DNA of 64,000 nt from Agrostemma githago (GCA_958450325.1 OY288249.1:68016166-68080165); one strand, 5' to 3'. Positions 35,887-48,428 are shown, counted from the stretch's first letter. Translations and numbers: made by a program. The notes: generated by a model from the sequence alone, not told the origin.

Positions 35887-38302
35887 CTACAATCCAACAG
35901 TCTTCTGGACCTTTTGGATTTGGTTCAAGAATATCCATGTCATCTGAAAATCAATCAACCAAAGGCTTAGTACCGGGGTAATAAATACGGAGTATGAGGA
36001 ATCTTCTGAGTTAAAATATGAGAAGAGAATCACCATGACATGTGGGGCTATTCGAACACAGTATACAGGAAAACCGGTGTAAAATTTAAAAGGTCCTCCT
36101 GCTTTCAACGTTTTCATAGCACAGTCCATGGACCCCGTATAGGGGTACTTTCCAGTAGCATCCGGCTGCATTTTTTGTATTTGGGTTTTCACGTAATCGA
36201 ATGGTAGACTGCATGCAGCAGCAAAGAATCCAGAAACCGCACTCGCACCTGGTAGTCATGACAACAGAGAAAATGAAACGGGAGAGAAAGAGATCATAAT
36301 AGTACGTACGGTAACAATATTTAAAAAAACGACTTGCCTACAACAGTGGAAGCTTCACCCAAGCCAACAGAATCCCTGAAAAACTCTACGGACTGATCAT
36401 AAGAAGCAAGCATTCCCATATTCAATGCCATTGCTCTGACAACTGTAGGACCTGCACCTTTCCACATTGCCAAAACACCCTCATCTGTGATGATCTTCGA
36501 AAGAGCATGGAATGCATTCTTGTAATGCCTCCTTTGAGCAGCTGGAAGAGTAGCATCAGCTTGCATTCGAATGAGCGCAAGATCAGCAGGACTACCAACA
36601 CATGCTCCAATAGCACCCGCAGTTAATCCACAAAGAGCTTTCTGGTAGAGAGGCAAAGGCTTCCCATCATTAGCAGCTATAGCTTTAGCCGTCAAAATCC
36701 TAAACAAAATACGAACACAACAATCAAGACTAGTAAATAAAAATGTACTTTACTAAAACCATACTTGAAGATAGCATGGTATTCAAACCACACCACAACA
36801 CTATTTCATGTACACAAGGCAGAAAAATCGGATGCTTTGTAGAAGGTAGTGTACAGCAAAGCTACAACATATGTTGCTCGGACTAAAAAAGTAGTATCAA
36901 GTATGGGTGTTTGCTCTGCTTACTTGAAAGTACCAAGTCTGGCAGTTGTATAAGTGGCTTGCCTAAGCAACCCAGCTGACAGACCCTGAAAGCAAATGGA
37001 GCAGCAAGATATAAATATATAATATAGCAAGGCTATGGCACATACGATAAATTTTAAGGATCTCAAGTACTACCTCCACGGCCCAACCCCAAATTATCGT
37101 TCCGATTTAACATGGCTGTGAACCCATGTAAACATTGATCATTAAAGTACTCGTAGTTTCTTAGGACATACAAACATAAAATGTAACACGTTTATGTTTG
37201 ATTCATCGAACAACTAATTTCATATAATCATTTTGTGAAAGCGGTAAATGTTGTATTCTTGGCTACTAAATTCAGTTCGAACGATACCAATGGGATGGAG
37301 GGAGTACTATGTTTGGCTACCGCCTACACATGGCACTAACACTGTCCACACGACGCAACTAGATACCAAAGTTCTCTATTTTACAAGAAAGACAACATAA
37401 TGTTTCAACCTGGGTATAAAACCCCTTTACAGTGTACATTTATCGCAGATCTTATAGAAGTGAGCCACAACTTCTATGTAAAGTTCTCTATTCACACACA
37501 TAAATGAGCCTTTCTTTCAACTGAACTAGTGTCAACTACTCCGTAGTCCGTCCATACTAACTAAACTAACGAATACATTTTGGTAAATCAATGAAATTTC
37601 CAAGAAATAAATTGAAAATTACCTTGTAGAAGGCACCAACACCCTCAGCAGCAAGCATGTTCTTGGTGACTTGGGTAGCAGATCCCTGACCCAGTTGAAT
37701 CCTCACCTACCCAATCCACAACACACTTCAAATATCACAATAACACCATCATTCGATGAGATCAAAATTCCAGCTACTCTTCTCAAGAATCCAACCAAAA
37801 ACACATCATACAAACCCAGACCACCAAAATCATACAATCCAAGCAGCTAAATATTGTCAAATTTAAGCAAAAAATGGGACAAACCCAAATTAAAAATCAG
37901 ATGAAATCACCTCCCCATTTCATTAATCCAACTAAAAACCTGAATTCCGAATTCCGAATTCCAATATGATTAACAAATCAAGCATTATACAAAAACGAGA
38001 TCAAAATCCTAGCTACTCTTCTTAAGAATCCAACTAAAAACACATCATACAAACCCAGATCACCAAAATCACACAATCCCAGCAGCTAAAAATATGAGAA
38101 ACCCAGATGAAAGTATCAGCTACCAATGTCATAAAACCTCTAATAGAAAAAGGGCGGAATTAAGAGGAGGGGAAGAAGTAGAAACCTTGATCATATCAAT
38201 AGGTTGAATGACACAAGTGGCAAGCATACCAGAGGCACCACCATTAACAAAGGGTTTAACAGTTGGCCAAACTCCAGTTGGTTTCGCACTTTGATCCGCC
38301 AT
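35887..38302 (-). CDS. DTC: mitochondrial dicarboxylate/tricarboxylate carrier (298 aa, 6 exons)
   Basis: Inner-membrane carrier of the SLC25 family exchanging 2-oxoglutarate, malate, oxaloacetate, citrate and related acids. Exons (minus): 38302-38186, 37706-37623, 36985-36924, 36699-36338, 36248-36034, 35943-35887. The length equals plant DTC. Three mitochondrial-carrier repeats are visible, each with the P-x-(D/E)-x-x-(K/R) signature: QPIDMIK (about 33-39), SPADLALIR in the second repeat and LPFDYVK in the third. The sequence from FVNGGASGMLATC to FPVYCVRIAPHVMMTWIFLNQI is close to the plant DTC I remember. Intron 4 uses a GC donor: exon 4 ends GTAG and the intron begins GCAAGT at 36337. 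Using the nearby GT instead would shift the frame. Intron 1 holds a local duplication. No cleavable presequence is expected for this family. Confidence 0.95.
37758..38093. repeat. duplicated 98 bp block in DTC intron 1
   Basis: 37758-37855 and 37995-38093 are about 90% alike (GATCAAAATYCYAGCTACTC at both starts, CAGCTAAA at both ends), same orientation, about 237 bp apart. Confidence 0.8.
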
Positions 38303-38587
38303 TGTTGTTGAGTTCTCTCCTCCCCACCCCACCCCACCCCAAAGTATTAACAACCCAGAAAAGAAGATCTCTTTGGTTGTTCACTGGTTTGACGGAGAGA
38401 GAGAGATCTCAAGAATCAAACAAGTCAAGACATAGAGAAACTGAAAAGTGGAGCGAGAGAGTATTTATCATGGTCCTCCTCCTAGGAAAGCTCGCCAAAA
38501 GAAAATAAAGTGGGGGGAAGGAGGGCGTGAATCGTGAGGTTGAGGTTTGTTTTTGTTTCGTTGTGCGTTGCGTTAGTTGCAAGCCTA

Positions 38588-38845
38588 AGGGTAAGATTAT
38601 GGGTAGTCTTGAGGTGAGTCTTACCAATAATGTTGCAAAGTCTTGAGAAAAGTCTTAAGATTTTTGGTAGTCTTGAGGAAGTCTTAAGATTTTTGGTAGT
38701 CTTGAGAAAATTATTGGTAGTCTTGAGGTGAGTCTTGTATCAAGACTCGTGTGGGGTCTACTAATAAAGTACCAAAGTCTTAAGTTGAGTCTTGAATTTT
38801 AAAGACTCAACTTAAGACTTTTGTGGGGTCATGACTCATGTTACG
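38588..38845. mobile_element. MITE-like element rich in AGTCTT/AAGACT inverted repeats
   Basis: Starts AGGGTAAGATTATGGGTAGT and ends with a degenerate complement (CATGACTCATGTTAC). It contains several copies of a GGTAGTCTTGAGG unit and a strong foldback AGTCTTAAGTTGAGTCTT / AAGACTCAACTTAAGACTT (about 38778-38820). The related element at 56201-56357 shares AGGGTAA-CATTAT-type ends. The superfamily is not determined. Confidence 0.45.
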
Positions 38846-39446
38846 TATTTCTCGACATATTATCCGATAAATTACTCGTATTTATACAATTTTTTATTTT
38901 CAATTGTTTTAAAGTCTCACTTCTTTGTTTAATACTTTAATTGTCCATCTATTTCAAACTTTTTTTTTCGTCTCGGTCATTTGTTTACCTTTTATATTAT
39001 TTGTAATTTTTTTTAATCAAAGGTAAATAAATGAACAAGATAGAGGGAGTATAAAATCAATTAACCCTCGACCCCTAATAAACTTTTTAATACGAAGTAC
39101 ATATTTAACTAATAAAACACATAATTAACCAATTTAACGTACGAAATAATTGCTTAATTAAACAATTAATCAACTAACTAGGTACGTCACCCGTGAAATT
39201 CACGGGATTATCCGCTTAAAAATCGCATGCCCTGGTTTTTGTAAATCATCCACCAAGTTGTTTCGTGAATGTATATACGTAGTTGTTGTCTCAAATTACA
39301 CGTGGATCGATTTCTTATTTAACGGAATTGGAGATAGTTGAAATGTAGTTTCGATTGCAATAATTGGATAATGGAAATAGTTCATAAAGTGGGTGGTTAC
39401 AAGCAGAAGTTCAATCTAATTAAATAGTTCATTGGCAGTATTGAAA

Positions 39447-41745
39447 TTAAGAATCAGTGTGGCGGTTTTCCCTTTTCTTTGCCGGTGTTTTGATAGGTGT
39501 CGGGCTTCTTGGACGCTTTCCTCCATTGCTTTTGCTCCTGTACTCAAATTTGTTAGTTGCGTTGCCTTTTTTTGGTGCTAAAAGAAACTTTATTTAATTA
39601 TTCGTCTAATTTGATTGACCTGTCTTCATTGTGCGGTGGGTGTTCCATTTGGGCTTGTTCAATTTCTTTTGAGGTTGTTTCCTTTGGTCCACCTCCAGAA
39701 GCCTGATTCTAAATATGTTTTCAAAAGTGTTAAATGTTAAGTGTACGATGTTCACCTACTTTTATGTAGTTGGGCACCTTTTTCGTTTGTTGTTGAGACA
39801 CACTTACTTCTTCTAATATATTGTTGGCGATGTAAGTCCTTAGAACCTTTAATTCTCTATCTTGGCCGTAGTTGTTTGTTCCTATCGCGACCTTAAATGT
39901 GAAAAACTTGCCAATACAACTCTGTAGTATGTTGTATACTCTTTGTTTTCCGTCGTCCTGTAATTTTTTAGAGTGGTTGAGTTGTCATAATGTGGTGAAA
40001 AATTAGTATCATTGGTATATAAGTTGACTGGGAGAAATGTTGAGCCAAGTGTACGTGTACCTTCTCGTAAATGTCCAATAGTTTGTCTATTGGTTGCCCA
40101 ATTATTTTTTCCGCCTCTTTATCAAAAACGACGATACTTGCTTCACTGTCCCCGTCTGATAATGTCCCGATGATTCTGTACCTGTAATTTTTCATTTGGT
40201 AGTATATTTTTTTTAGAAATGTTGCATTTGTAGCATAAAGACACCATTTTAATCTTGCTTGAGTTTTATTTGGTACCTTTGAGTTGGGTATTGTATCTGC
40301 TGTCGACATTTGTGACAATAGTTGTCGGTTCCAAGTCCCTTCCTACACGTCGGACATGAGATGTATCTCCATTCAATGTCGGTCCTAATGTCAACTATTT
40401 GTCCGTGACACGTGTAGGTTGCTTTCTGTGCGTTGGATTGGGTCCGAACAAAAGTTTCGTAATATTTCATTTGAGTTTCTGTAAAATTTTATATAGTTAT
40501 TGTAAATGTTATCTTACCATGTCCGTGATCTCCATCTCCTTGAGCTCCTTAATTGGTTTTCGATTGGCTGTCATTGTGTCCTCAATTTGTTGTTGTATGG
40601 TGTTTTGGAGGTGTTCAACTGATTTTGGAGATGTAACTCTGCATTTATTTTGAAAATAAATAGTTTTTTTATAGAGTAGTTAGTTTCTAGCAAATGCTTT
40701 GTGTGTGGAGTTACCTTTCCAATAACTCTCTTGTTTCAGGTATGTCCATGTCTATATACACTTTTGTTCCGTGAGTGCTCTGTAGTTGGTATTCATCTGC
40801 ATTGAAAGTGAGCAGGTTTAGTAACATATAGAGAATAAATTTGTGGGAGCTACTTCTTACCGTTGTATAGGACAACTCTTGTTGAGGTAATGATAATTGT
40901 GTTAGGCTTGCCGGATTCTGTTGTGAAGATTCCGTCAACGTATTTGGTTGCCTTTCCCCATAATGTGACCCTAATCTTATTGTCCCTATACATTGAACAT
41001 TGTAGGCTTAAATATCAATGCATAATCGAATAAAGTTTACGACAAATACCTTTAACATGAAATCTCACCTCTCATCTTCAATGAAGATGTGGCGTATTTC
41101 TGTAGGTCCGTTTGTTGTCATAACGTGAGCCTTGTCCTCTATTCCCGTCAGAAGTCCTACGACATCTGCATGCATCTTCAAGTTAGTGTGTGAATGTGAA
41201 CACTCTAATTAGAAGTAAATTTATGTAATTTGGGTTAGGTACCTATCAAGTAGTCTGTTTCGTTGCTTCTTTCCTCAAGCAGATGCAGCGGATGAAATTC
41301 AAACTTATACATTGGAATATGTTTCTCGTTTTGTGGTGACTCGAGGACAGAAGTGAATGGGGTGAACTTAATAATGTTTTCATTTGTATTGACGGGACGA
41401 TATCCTCTTTTATTTTTTTCGACATCAAAGTGCGTTAGCTTGTATACTTGACCTTCTTGAAGTAGTTCCTTGAAACTGTGCATCCATTTTCTATTGATAG
41501 TTGCTTGTATATGATCGCCCTGTTAATTGATGGTTCCCATAGACGTAAGTAAATATTTGGGTAAATTGTATTGTGGTTGGTAAGATAATATTTTATACCT
41601 GTGCATCTAGGAAAATCACATCTAGTGACACGGGAATGTCATTTGCCTTTGGTGTCACATTCCACATCCTAGTTGCTCGAGCGATTATTTGGTAGCGGGA
41701 TTTGGATGGCACCATTGTTGCTATGTTCGTGGTAAGGGGAGCCAT
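39447..41745 (-). CDS. replication protein A 70 kDa-like single-stranded DNA-binding protein, Helitron-borne (11 exons, possible frameshift)
   Basis: RPA1/DUF223-like OB-fold protein of the type carried by plant Helitrons, presumably coating single-stranded DNA during rolling-circle transposition. Exons (minus): 41745-41599, 41519-41243, 41165-41069, 40985-40861, 40796-40715, 40638-40518, 40478-40277, 40181-40061, 39957-39808, 39702-39620, 39537-39447 (about 498 aa). The first exons encode OB folds (RYQIIARATRMWN; NKIRVTLWGKATKYV). Exon 7 holds a C4 zinc finger (ISCPTC then CHKC, 9 residues between) as in the RPA1 C-terminal domain. Exons 8-9 complete that domain. The last exon ends in a basic, nuclear-signal-like tail (GKRPRSPTPIKTPAKKR). 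Ten junctions fit GT-AG in frame, but exon 6 to exon 7 is off by one base with the only visible splice sites. Either a sequencing or indel frameshift or an unseen site is involved, so the gene may be recently dead. No TE helicase accompanies it. Confidence 0.75.
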
Positions 41746-41778
41746 TTCCTTTTTTTTGTTATGTTCTTTTTGAATTGT

Positions 41779-42028
41779 GATTGTGTGATTGGTTTTGTGG
41801 TATTTATAGTCAGTTGTTGACTTGTGTGTTTTATTTTTGAGCACTCAAAGAGTCGCAATTTATTTCGATCTCTTTAGGTGGGTAATTAGTTTTTGTAAGA
41901 TATGATTGTGTGATTGGTCTTGTGGTATTTATAGTCAGTTGTTGACTTGTGTGTTTTATTTGTGAGCACTCAAAGAGTCGCAATTCATTTCGATCTCTTT
42001 AGGTGGGTAATTAGTTTTCGTAAGATAT
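41779..42028 (-). repeat. 125 bp tandem duplication upstream of the RPA-like gene
   Basis: Two copies with about 4 differences. The unit begins GATTGTGTGATTGGT and ends GTAATTAGTTTTYGTAAGAT; the period from 41779 to 41904 is 125 bp. The first copy ends 34 bp upstream of the start codon, so the promoter and leader may be duplicated. Confidence 0.9.
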
Positions 42029-42049
42029 GATATATATATATATATATGG

Positions 42050-42106
42050 GAGAAAAATTTAAGAAGATCGTAACCCCCGATTAATTTCATCATAATAAAT
42101 TTCGGA

Positions 42107-42137
<31 letters not shown>

Positions 42138-43710
42138 CATGAAGTCAATTCAATGTTGGTTAATGGAGAAGATCGTAACCGCCGATTAATTTCATGATAA
42201 TAAATTTCGGATACTATTGAAACGTTTTTTTTCGGACCATTTATTCTTGAGCATTCATGGATGATTATAGTATAGATGCTATTCAATGGTGAAGAAACAA
42301 ATAGTCATAAACAAATGATATTGTCGATAGGCTTAGTTTTTGTAGCTGGCGCAGAAGCTTGATTTAATTTGTACTATTCAATTGAGTTAACCTCTAATTT
42401 ATCCGTATTCTTATAAACTATGTATCCTAAGATGTTTGTTCGTATGATTGTGCGGGTAATTAATTTTCTTAAAATATGGTATCGAAAGAACAATATTGTA
42501 TAAACTTAATGCATGATTGTGGACATAAAGTTTATTAAATGTGGGGTAAACGAAAGGGTAGAAACCGCCGCTCTTAATTCTATTTACATCAAATGTTACG
42601 ATTGTAGACAAATTAATTTAACTAATAAACTGATTAATAATATCTTATGTAATAACATAGGCAAATGAAAAGTTTTTGATGAAATAATGAATCATTTAAT
42701 TAATTATTTTTTGAATATATTTTTTAAAGTTTAAAACACTAAGTAAACTATAATTTTAATAAACAGTGCAACAAAAGTGTCGCGTCGCAAAAAATTTAGT
42801 ATGGGGAGAGTCTTTTTTTAAAATTGATTCAGCATGGTAATTAAAGATTTTATTCAGAACAATGTAGATTAAACGAAGAGATCAATGAGTCGACAATTTT
42901 TAGTGAGATTCGTTAATATATGGTCGTAATATGTATAGATTTGAACTCTAATAAATAAATAATGATATGATCGCCGTGAGTGCTCTGTACAGATAAATTT
43001 TCTATGTTTTGTTCGCCTAAATCAATCCTGAATTATAATTTATTCTCGATATTGTCATAGGTCCTATTTTTTAGGTTCTACCGTTTTCATGGATTTTATA
43101 CTCTCTATGTTGTTTTTAATGTAAAAAATTAAAATGATGGGCTATTGTAATCATGAAGTCAATTCAATGTTGGATAATGAAGAAGATCATAACCGCCAAT
43201 TAATTTAATTATCGTAATAAATTTCGGATATTATTGAAACAATTTTTGGAGATCATTCATTCTTAATTTTGTAAGAGTTTTGGATAGCTAATTGACGAAA
43301 TGACGAATAGGTGGATCGTATTTTTTTTTCAGTGTTCGGTGTAAAGAATGAGATGGTGATTTTGTTTGAATTTTTTGTTTTCAAATGTTGTTTTGGTGTA
43401 AGTTGGTTAGTTAAAATATACTTCTTACATGAAACGAATGATTGAGCCAAAATATATGGTTGATTATAGCATAAATGTTATTCAATGATGGACAAACGAA
43501 TAGTTACAAACCGACGGAATTAATTTCATCAGCATAAATTATTCCCATTGGATTCCTAATTTTTATTCATGGGCTAGGAATACTTTGTCATCATCAACCG
43601 TTACGATACTATTGATAGGTTTAGTTTCGTAGCTGACACATGATTTTGCTTTAATCTATATTATACGATCTAGCTAACCACGAATCTATCCGTATTATTA
43701 TTATTTTCTT
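42050..43710. repeat. AT-rich block with diverged internal duplications
   Basis: The string ATCATGAAGTCAATTCAATG with its surroundings (about 42137-42230) recurs at about 43152-43245. The GATAGGCTTAGTTTTTGTAGCTGG region (about 42325-42430) recurs at about 43613-43700. An (ATT)n run lies at 42106-42136. No credible gene is present. Confidence 0.65.
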
Positions 43711-43916
43711 ATATGCAATGTACTGAGACATATTGATGTGCATGGGTACTATACTTTCGAATGACATGTTGCGTAAACATATTAAAATAAATTGCACGAA
43801 AAGAAATTGCACATCAATTGCTTTATTTGATGTTTTCATTTATATGCAATGAGTTTAATGTCTTTTTAAATGTGTTTAATGTATATTGTATTTAATTTTG
43901 TGACGTATTGTTCAAC

Positions 43917-44412
43917 AATTGTACAACTGAAGAGAATATTTTAAAAATAGAACGGGAACTTATCTATTTAGAATCATGAAAAAACAACACATATATAAGC
44001 AACCGAACAAAATGCAATAAGAATGAATCAGAGCCGAACGCAAGAAATTGAAAAACCAAAACAACTGTAACCTCTTCTTAATTATATTCTGCAAATTTCT
44101 TCAAGTCTGAATATATATAAAACCACACGCCCATGAACAACAAATCCATTATATTTAAAGTTAACTCAGAATTGTATTTATAATTGGGGAGAATATTTTG
44201 AAAATAGAACGGGAAATTATTGAATAAGACAAATCTATATAAAAAATGAACTGAAACAAAACTGCTATACCTGAAAAGCGAGGGATTCAAAACGTGATGG
44301 GGAAATGTTTTAAAATAGAGTTTTAAAATAGATGGGGAAATGTTTTAAATGTTTTAAAATTTGGACTAAATTCACAAAATGAAGGAATTTATAGATGATG
44401 ATGATGATGATG

Positions 44413-44450
<38 letters not shown>

Positions 44451-44507
44451 TATTAAAAAAAAAAGTTGCTTAAGCATTTAATGCCCGCCACGTGGCAAAA
44501 AATTAAA
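43917..44507. repeat. copy A of a 590 bp direct repeat
   Basis: About 98% identical to 54988-55575, same orientation, about 11.07 kb away. It contains GGGGAGAATATTTTGAAAAT, a (GAT)n(AAT)n run (44397-44453) and the palindrome GCCACGTGGC. It does not start TG or end CA and has no flanking duplication that I can see, so it is not an LTR. On the minus strand a CTATAAATTCC TATA-like box is followed by leader-like sequence. Confidence 0.9.
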
Positions 44508-44754
44508 CGAAAATAGTAAGTTGGTTAGTTAAAATATACTTCTTACATGAAACGAAAGAGTGCACCTTTTTTTTAAGCGAAAATAGTAAATTGTGTAATA
44601 CAACATTTCATAGCAATAAAAACATTTGTGAATGTAAAAGTCAATGCTGATTGTTTGCCTTAATAAATTTATTTGTTATCATTAAGAAAAGTATTATGAC
44701 CTACATTATGAGGAATCCAAAAAAAATTAATATCAATTACTAATGTAATTAATT

Positions 44755-46075
44755 GCATTAGTAATTGAACAAAGCCTTTTCACTTACCCTTATGTAATTA
44801 ATATTTGTCATAATTCATTGAGTATTTATATATAGATTTATTGTTTTCATTAACAAATTTACAAAAACTTTAATTTGGCACTAATTGTTTTTATTAAATG
44901 TAATTAATTACATTAGTAATTGGTTTTTTTTTTGACTAAATGTAAATAATTACATTAGTAATTGACCAAAACCTTTTCACTTACCCTTATGTAATTTATA
45001 TGTGTCATAATTCATTTATTATTTATATAAAGTTAATTGTTGTCATGAAGGAAATTATTGCGACGTACATTTTCAGGAGTAACGATCCTATCCAGAACTT
45101 TTATTTAATAATTTGTTGTATTATTATATGTGATATTTGATAATAAGATTTACTGATAATGAATGAAAATTTCATTTGACTTACAATATTTTAATCACAA
45201 TTTAATACATATCACAAACCTTTCGTTTACCATAAGTAATTAATTGCATTAGTAATTGAACAAAGCCTTTTCACTTACCCTTATGTAATTAATATTTGTC
45301 ATAATTCATTGAGTATTTATATATAGTTTTATTGTTTTCATTAACAAATTTACAAAAACTTTAATTTGGCACTAATTGTTTTTATTAAATGTAATTAATT
45401 ACATTAGTAATTGTTTTTTTTTTTTTGACTAAATGTAAATAATTACATTAGTAATTGACCAAAACCTTTTCACTTACCCTTATGTAATTTATATGTGTCA
45501 TAATTCATTTATTATTTATATAAAGTTAATTGTTGTCATGAAGGAAATTATTGCGACGTACATTTTCAGGAATAACGATCCTATCCAAAACTTTTATTTA
45601 ATAATTTGTTTTATTGCATTAGTAATTGAACAAAACCTTTTCACTTACCCTTATGTAATTAATATTTGTCATAATTCATTGATTATTTATATATAGATTT
45701 ATTGTTTTCATTAACAAATTTTCTAAAACTTTAATTTGGCACTAATTGTTTTTATTAAATGTAATTAATTACATTAGTAATTGATATTATTTTTTTTTGG
45801 ACTAAATGTAATTAATTACATTAGTAATTGACCAAAACCTTTTCACTTACCCTTATGTAATAATTAATATGTGTCATCATTCATTTATTATTTATATAAA
45901 TTTAATTGTTGTCATTAAGGAAATTATTGTGACGTACATTTTCAGGAATAACGATCATATCCAGAACTTTTATTTAATAATTTGTTGTATTATTATATGT
46001 GATATTTGATAATAAGATTTACTGATAATGAATGAAAATTTCATTTGACTTACAATATTTTAATCACAATGTAAT
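44755..46075. repeat. three-copy AT-rich repeat block
   Basis: Units start with GCATTAGTAATTGAACAAAR at 44755, 45246 and 45616. Each holds CCTTTTCACTTACCCTTATG twice, a TAATTACATTAGTAATT palindrome-like core and GACGTACATTTTCAGGARTA. Copies 1 and 3 share an extra tail (about 45112-45235 and 45977-46100) missing from copy 2. Short ORFs here are repeat translations. Confidence 0.9.
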
Positions 46076-46179
46076 ACATATCACAAACCTTTCGTTTACC
46101 CATAAGTAATTATTTTTTTTCATAAATAATTCAATTTAATTTAGGCGGTAATAAATGTATGAAATTGGATTTTACAAAA

Positions 46180-46547
46180 AGTTACTGTATGAAATTATGA
46201 AAAAAACAGTACATATATGTAAGCAACAAACAAAATGCAATAAGAGTAAAATTGTAAAAGCACAAACAGTTGCAACATCCTCGTAATCATATTTTGTAGC
46301 GAAGCTTCAATATAAATAAAAGCACACTCTTATGCACCCAACATCCGTGATATTTAAAGTTAACTTGGAATATATTTATATAAATAATCAACTTAATTAT
46401 ATTCTGAATATATATGCAAGAAATTGAAAAACAAAAACAGCTGTAACCTCTCCGTAATTATATTTTGTAAATTTCTTCAAGTTTGAATATATATAAAATC
46501 ACGCGCTCATGAACACCAAATCCATTATATTTAAAGTTAACCTGAAA
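46180..46547. repeat. diverged copies of the 590 bp repeat family, left of the Helitron
   Basis: Two partial relatives of copies A and D: about 46180-46385, and about 46410-46547. Both contain the ATTTAAAGTTAAC segment. The second ends CCTGAAA exactly where the Helitron begins and resumes at 54572, so it is the interrupted target copy. Confidence 0.75.
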
Positions 46548-46550
46548 TCA

Positions 46551-46950
46551 ATATATATATATAAAGGAGGAAGTTTTCGAGCGATATGATTGGTCCGTTA
46601 CATCACAACACAATTTAGGAAATTTTAATAAAAAATCAAATAGAGAATCTTTTAATTATTTTTATAATACATTTAATCTATTATATTAATGTAATGTTTT
46701 ATAATTTTCATCTAAAAATCTTTAAATTTTGTTTAACAAAAAGTTATCTTATATATATAAAGGAGGAAGTTTTCGAGCGATATGATTGATCCGTTACATC
46801 ACAACACAATTTAGGAAATTTTAATAAAAATCAAATAGAGAATCTTTTAATTATTTTTATAATACATTTAATCTATTATATTAATGTAATGTTTTATAAT
46901 TTTCATCTAAAAATCTTTAAATTTTGTTTAACAAAAAGTTATCTTAAATA
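46551..46950 (+). repeat. 196 bp tandem duplication of the Helitron 5' end
   Basis: The segment from the AT run through AAAGGAGGAAGTTTTCGAGC to CAAAAAGTTATCTT is repeated back to back (AAAGG at 46563 and 46759) with about 3 differences. More diverged copies of the same head occur at about 48506-48700, 50130-50330 and 51289-51480. Confidence 0.9.
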
Positions 46951-48425
46951 AAATTATAAAAATGAATTATTTAGATTCGTGGTAGAAAATGCTTTCATTA
47001 GAGTATAAATTTCATATTATTTGCTCGAAAAAAAGTGATGAATTTATTACATATAAAGATATTAAAGTTATCCCACATCGACAAAATATAATAAGGTGAT
47101 AAAATTCTATATTATAAATAATAGTAATCATCCGTCCTTAGATTTCTACCAAAAATCTTTTGAGTCATAAAAAATTCTTAAGATTATACCCTTAGATGAT
47201 TATCCCACATCGAAAATTATGATGAGGTTATGGAATTCTATAATATAAATAAGAGTAATCATAGTTTTTGAGTATCGACTAAAAAAAACTTTTGAGTCTT
47301 AAAAAAACTCTTAATAAGACTACTTAAAATTGTCCATATTAAAATTAGATGATATTCTATATTATAAATAAGAGTAATCATGTGTTCTTTTGGTCTTAAA
47401 ATGAATTCTTAAGACAGTAAATTATCTCATATCAAAAAATTTATGATAATGGAATTATATATTGTAAATAAGACTAATCATTCGTTCTTAAAATCAATAA
47501 AATAAACTTTTGAGTCTTAATTATAAAATATCTTAATAAGACTACAAACTTACATAATCTTCCATCGAAATAACAAGGTGATGAAATATATTATAAATAA
47601 GAAATAAGAGTAATTAATTCTATAATAAGACGATGAAATTCTATTATACAAATAAAAGTAATCATTCCTCCAAATTATGACTGATCATTCGTTATTAAAA
47701 TTCTTCCAAAACTTAATTGAGTCTTGAAAATCTCTTAAGACTATAAACTCAAGTAAAATTATTACAAAAGTTCTTAAGACTATATCTAAACTTAAGTTAG
47801 AATTAATCTATATTGAAAAATTATGAGGTGATGGAATTTGATATTATAAATAAGATAAATCATTCGTTTTTAGATATAAAAAAAAAGTTTTTTTGAGTCT
47901 TGCAAAAGTGCTTGAGATTATAAACTTAGGTAAGATTATCCCACATCGAAAAATTATAATAAGGCGATCGAATTTTATTATATAAATAAGAGTAATCGTT
48001 CATTCTTAAGTTAGATATAAAAACAAACTCTTTTATTATTGAAATTATTCTAATGTTGTCTCACATCGAAAAATTATGATGATGTGATGAGTTCTATATT
48101 ATAAATAATAATCATTTGTCCTTGGATATCAGCTAAAAAAAATTTGAGCCTTAAAAATGCTCTTAGGACCGTAAGCTAATGGAAAAGAGAAATCATTCGT
48201 GTTTAGATATTAACAAAAATCTGAGTTCTAAAAAAAGTTTTTAAGACTATAATTATGAGGTTATGGAATTCTATATCACAAATAAGAGACATCATTCGTT
48301 TTTCGATATTATATAACCAAAAAAATTGTTTTATAAAAGCCCTTAAAGCTATAAATTTAAGTAAAATTATTCCACATTGAAAAATTATAATAAGGTGATA
48401 GAAATTCTACTATATAAATCATCAA

Positions 48426-48428
<3 letters not shown>

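Larger units (their letters stand above)
39178..42045 (-). mobile_element. minus-strand Helitron 3' part carrying an RPA-like gene
   Basis: Read on the minus strand the element ends with a hairpin (stem CCCGTGAA/TTCACGGG, 39190-39206), then TGACGTAC and CTAG at 39181-39178, followed by T. This fits the Helitron CTRR|T end. An RPA70-like gene, a common Helitron passenger, sits just inside on the same strand. No Rep/helicase frame occurs anywhere to the right. The 5' TC end was not identified: the AT run near 42030-42045 is one candidate, but the element could extend farther. The right limit given here is only the end of the gene's upstream repeat. Confidence 0.55.

Noticed and set aside
42030..42046. 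AT run ending GGGAGA as the 5' end of the RPA-carrying Helitron
   Set aside because: On the minus strand it starts TCTCCC but is preceded by T rather than A; kept only as a candidate.
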